From assembly GCA_046483565.1 (NCBI GenBank), contig JAWOCZ010000300.1:1-6736 (forward strand): DNA of 6,736 nt, given 5' to 3'. This DNA is from T1Sed10-7 sp046483565. GTDB taxonomy: Bacteria; Actinomycetota; Nitriliruptoria; Nitriliruptorales; Nitriliruptoraceae. The notes beneath the pieces are model-generated. The model had not been told where the DNA came from. It worked only from the letters and a program-made list of their open reading frames with translations, and ran no database searches. The translations under genes were made by a program, and so were the position numbers. Position 1 is the first letter of the stretch. Each line of letters opens with the position of its first letter. This document shows, one piece after another, positions 5,847 through 6,736 of this stretch.

Positions 5847-6662
5847 GTGGACCTCGGACTCGCAGGCCAGGTGGTCGTCATCACGGGCGGCGCCGGCGGC
5901 ATCGGTCGTGCCACCGCGCGCGCCTTCGCGCGTGAGGGCGCGAAGATCGTCATCGCGGATATCAGCGACGGCGCCGACGACACCGTTCCGGCCGCAGCGC
6001 AGGAGATCGTGGAGGCCGGCGGTGAGGCGATCTTCGTCCGCACCGATGTGACCTCCATGTCAGACGTCGAGCGACTGCGTGACGAAGCCCTGACGGCGTT
6101 CGGGCGTCTGGACGTCCTCATCAACAACGCCGCCAAGCTGCCGACCTCGACGACCGCTCCGTTCTTCTGGGACGAGGACCCCGAGGAGTGGGACGGCCTG
6201 ATCGACGTCGCGCTGAAGGGCACGCTCAACTGCAGCAAGATCATCGGCAACCACCTCCGTGAGCACGGTGGAGGCGCGATCGTCAACCTGTCATCGGACT
6301 CCGCGCGTCGCGGTCAGCAGCGCGAGACGACCTACAGTGCGGTCAAGGCGGCGATCATCGGGTTCACCAAGAGCGCCGCGATCGGTCTGGGCCCCGCGGG
6401 GGTCCGGGTCAACTGCATCTCACCCGGCCGGACCATCACCGAGCGGCACGATCGCTACCGGGCCGAGATCATGGCGCAGGGTGGCGACGCGGCGGCGGCC
6501 TTCGAGGAGCGCGAGAAGCGGGCCGTGAAGCTGTACCCGCTCCGGAAGTTCGGCCGCCCGGACGATGTCGCCAACGCGATCGTCGGCCTGGCCTCGCCCG
6601 TGATGTCGGGACACGTCACCGGGCAGGTGCTCAGCGTCAGCGGCGGCTACTACGTCGGCTAG
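5847..6662 (+). CDS. Short-chain dehydrogenase/reductase (SDR), BadH-like
   Basis: A 271-residue cytoplasmic NAD(P)-dependent oxidoreductase of the classical SDR family. The cofactor motif is TGGAGGIG (13-20). D38 at the end of the second strand (IVIADIS) favours NAD over NADP. LINNAA (91-96) replaces the usual NNAG. The catalytic residues are S150, Y163 and K167 (YSAVK). The C-terminal end TGQVLSVSGGYYVG and the segment around SSDSARRG resemble BadH, the 2-hydroxycyclohexanecarboxyl-CoA dehydrogenase, as recalled from memory. The Asn of the SDR catalytic tetrad, normally in a V-N-L-x-G context, appears as Ala (A122 in DVALKG). It follows the crotonase by 74 bp and precedes the next gene by 30 bp, so co-transcription is likely. 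The probable role is oxidation of a hydroxyacyl-CoA made by a hydratase of the same operon. The substrate is inferred from context only. Confidence 0.88.
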   Translation: MDLGLAGQVVVITGGAGGIGRATARAFAREGAKIVIADISDGADDTVPAAAQEIVEAGGEAIFVRTDVTSMSDVERLRDEALTAFGRLDVLINNAAKLPTSTTAPFFWDEDPEEWDGLIDVALKGTLNCSKIIGNHLREHGGGAIVNLSSDSARRGQQRETTYSAVKAAIIGFTKSAAIGLGPAGVRVNCISPGRTITERHDRYRAEIMAQGGDAAAAFEEREKRAVKLYPLRKFGRPDDVANAIVGLASPVMSGHVTGQVLSVSGGYYVG

Positions 6663-6692
6663 CGGTATCACCAGCGCACAGGAGCGTCACAC

Positions 6693-6736
6693 ATGAGCTA
6701 CGAGACCCTGATCTACAACAAAGACCGCGGTGTCGC
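6693..6736 (+). CDS. Start of a third operon gene, probably another crotonase-family protein (partial)
   Basis: The ATG at 6693 is preceded by AGGAG (6680-6684) with 8 nt spacing. It opens a frame of 14 full codons, MSYETLIYNKDRGV, before the window ends. A short strand with Y-E-T-L/I-x-Y followed by a charged turn and G-V is a common beginning for enoyl-CoA hydratase/isomerase proteins, which usually go on to an I-T-L-N-R-P segment. The start of the first crotonase (FEEIIYEKHHRVRGAAWITINRP) has the same layout. It lies 30 bp after the dehydrogenase stop, so it belongs to the same likely operon. The family call rests on few residues. Confidence 0.6.
   Translation, partial: MSYETLIYNKDRGV

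Overview
The DNA is strongly GC-rich, G or C fills nearly every third codon position in the real genes, two of the five starts are GTG, and Shine-Dalgarno sites are strong. Together with the protein types this suggests a high-GC bacterium, most likely an actinobacterium. This is an inference from composition and style; there is no rRNA or other taxonomic marker in the window.

Layout, left to right. (1) Positions 1-65 hold the last 20 codons of a plus-strand gene with a Ser/Asp-rich tail. (2) Convergent to it is a minus-strand gene (115-1317) for a 400-residue phosphotransferase of the aminoglycoside phosphotransferase/maltokinase-like kinase fold. (3) A 271-bp divergent intergenic region separates it from (4) a 944-residue P-type cation ATPase (1589-4423). 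The ATPase has every catalytic motif of a P2-type pump but lacks the membrane carboxylates and other ligands that bind the ion in Ca2+ and Na+/K+ pumps. A GC-rich hairpin follows its stop. (5) A 488-bp non-coding stretch (4424-4911) carries a possible extended -10 promoter and a striking 20-bp dyad 24 bp before the next gene. (6) An operon-like run follows: a MenB/BadI-type crotonase (4912-5772), a short-chain dehydrogenase resembling BadH (5847-6662), and the first 14 codons of a third gene whose start looks like another crotonase (6693 onward, cut by the window edge).

The last three genes look like part of a CoA-thioester catabolic pathway: hydration, alcohol oxidation and C-C bond cleavage of an acyl-CoA, possibly alicyclic by analogy with BadK/BadH/BadI. 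The first crotonase keeps the oxyanion-hole glycines but has replaced the residues that MenB uses for catalysis, so the exact reaction is open. The ATPase and the phosphotransferase share a divergent regulatory region but have no obvious biochemical link to the acyl-CoA operon.

I found no RNA genes, CRISPR arrays, insertion sequences or phage features. The points most worth following are the ATPase with a non-canonical ion site and the crotonase with a remodelled active site inside a possible ring-cleavage cassette.
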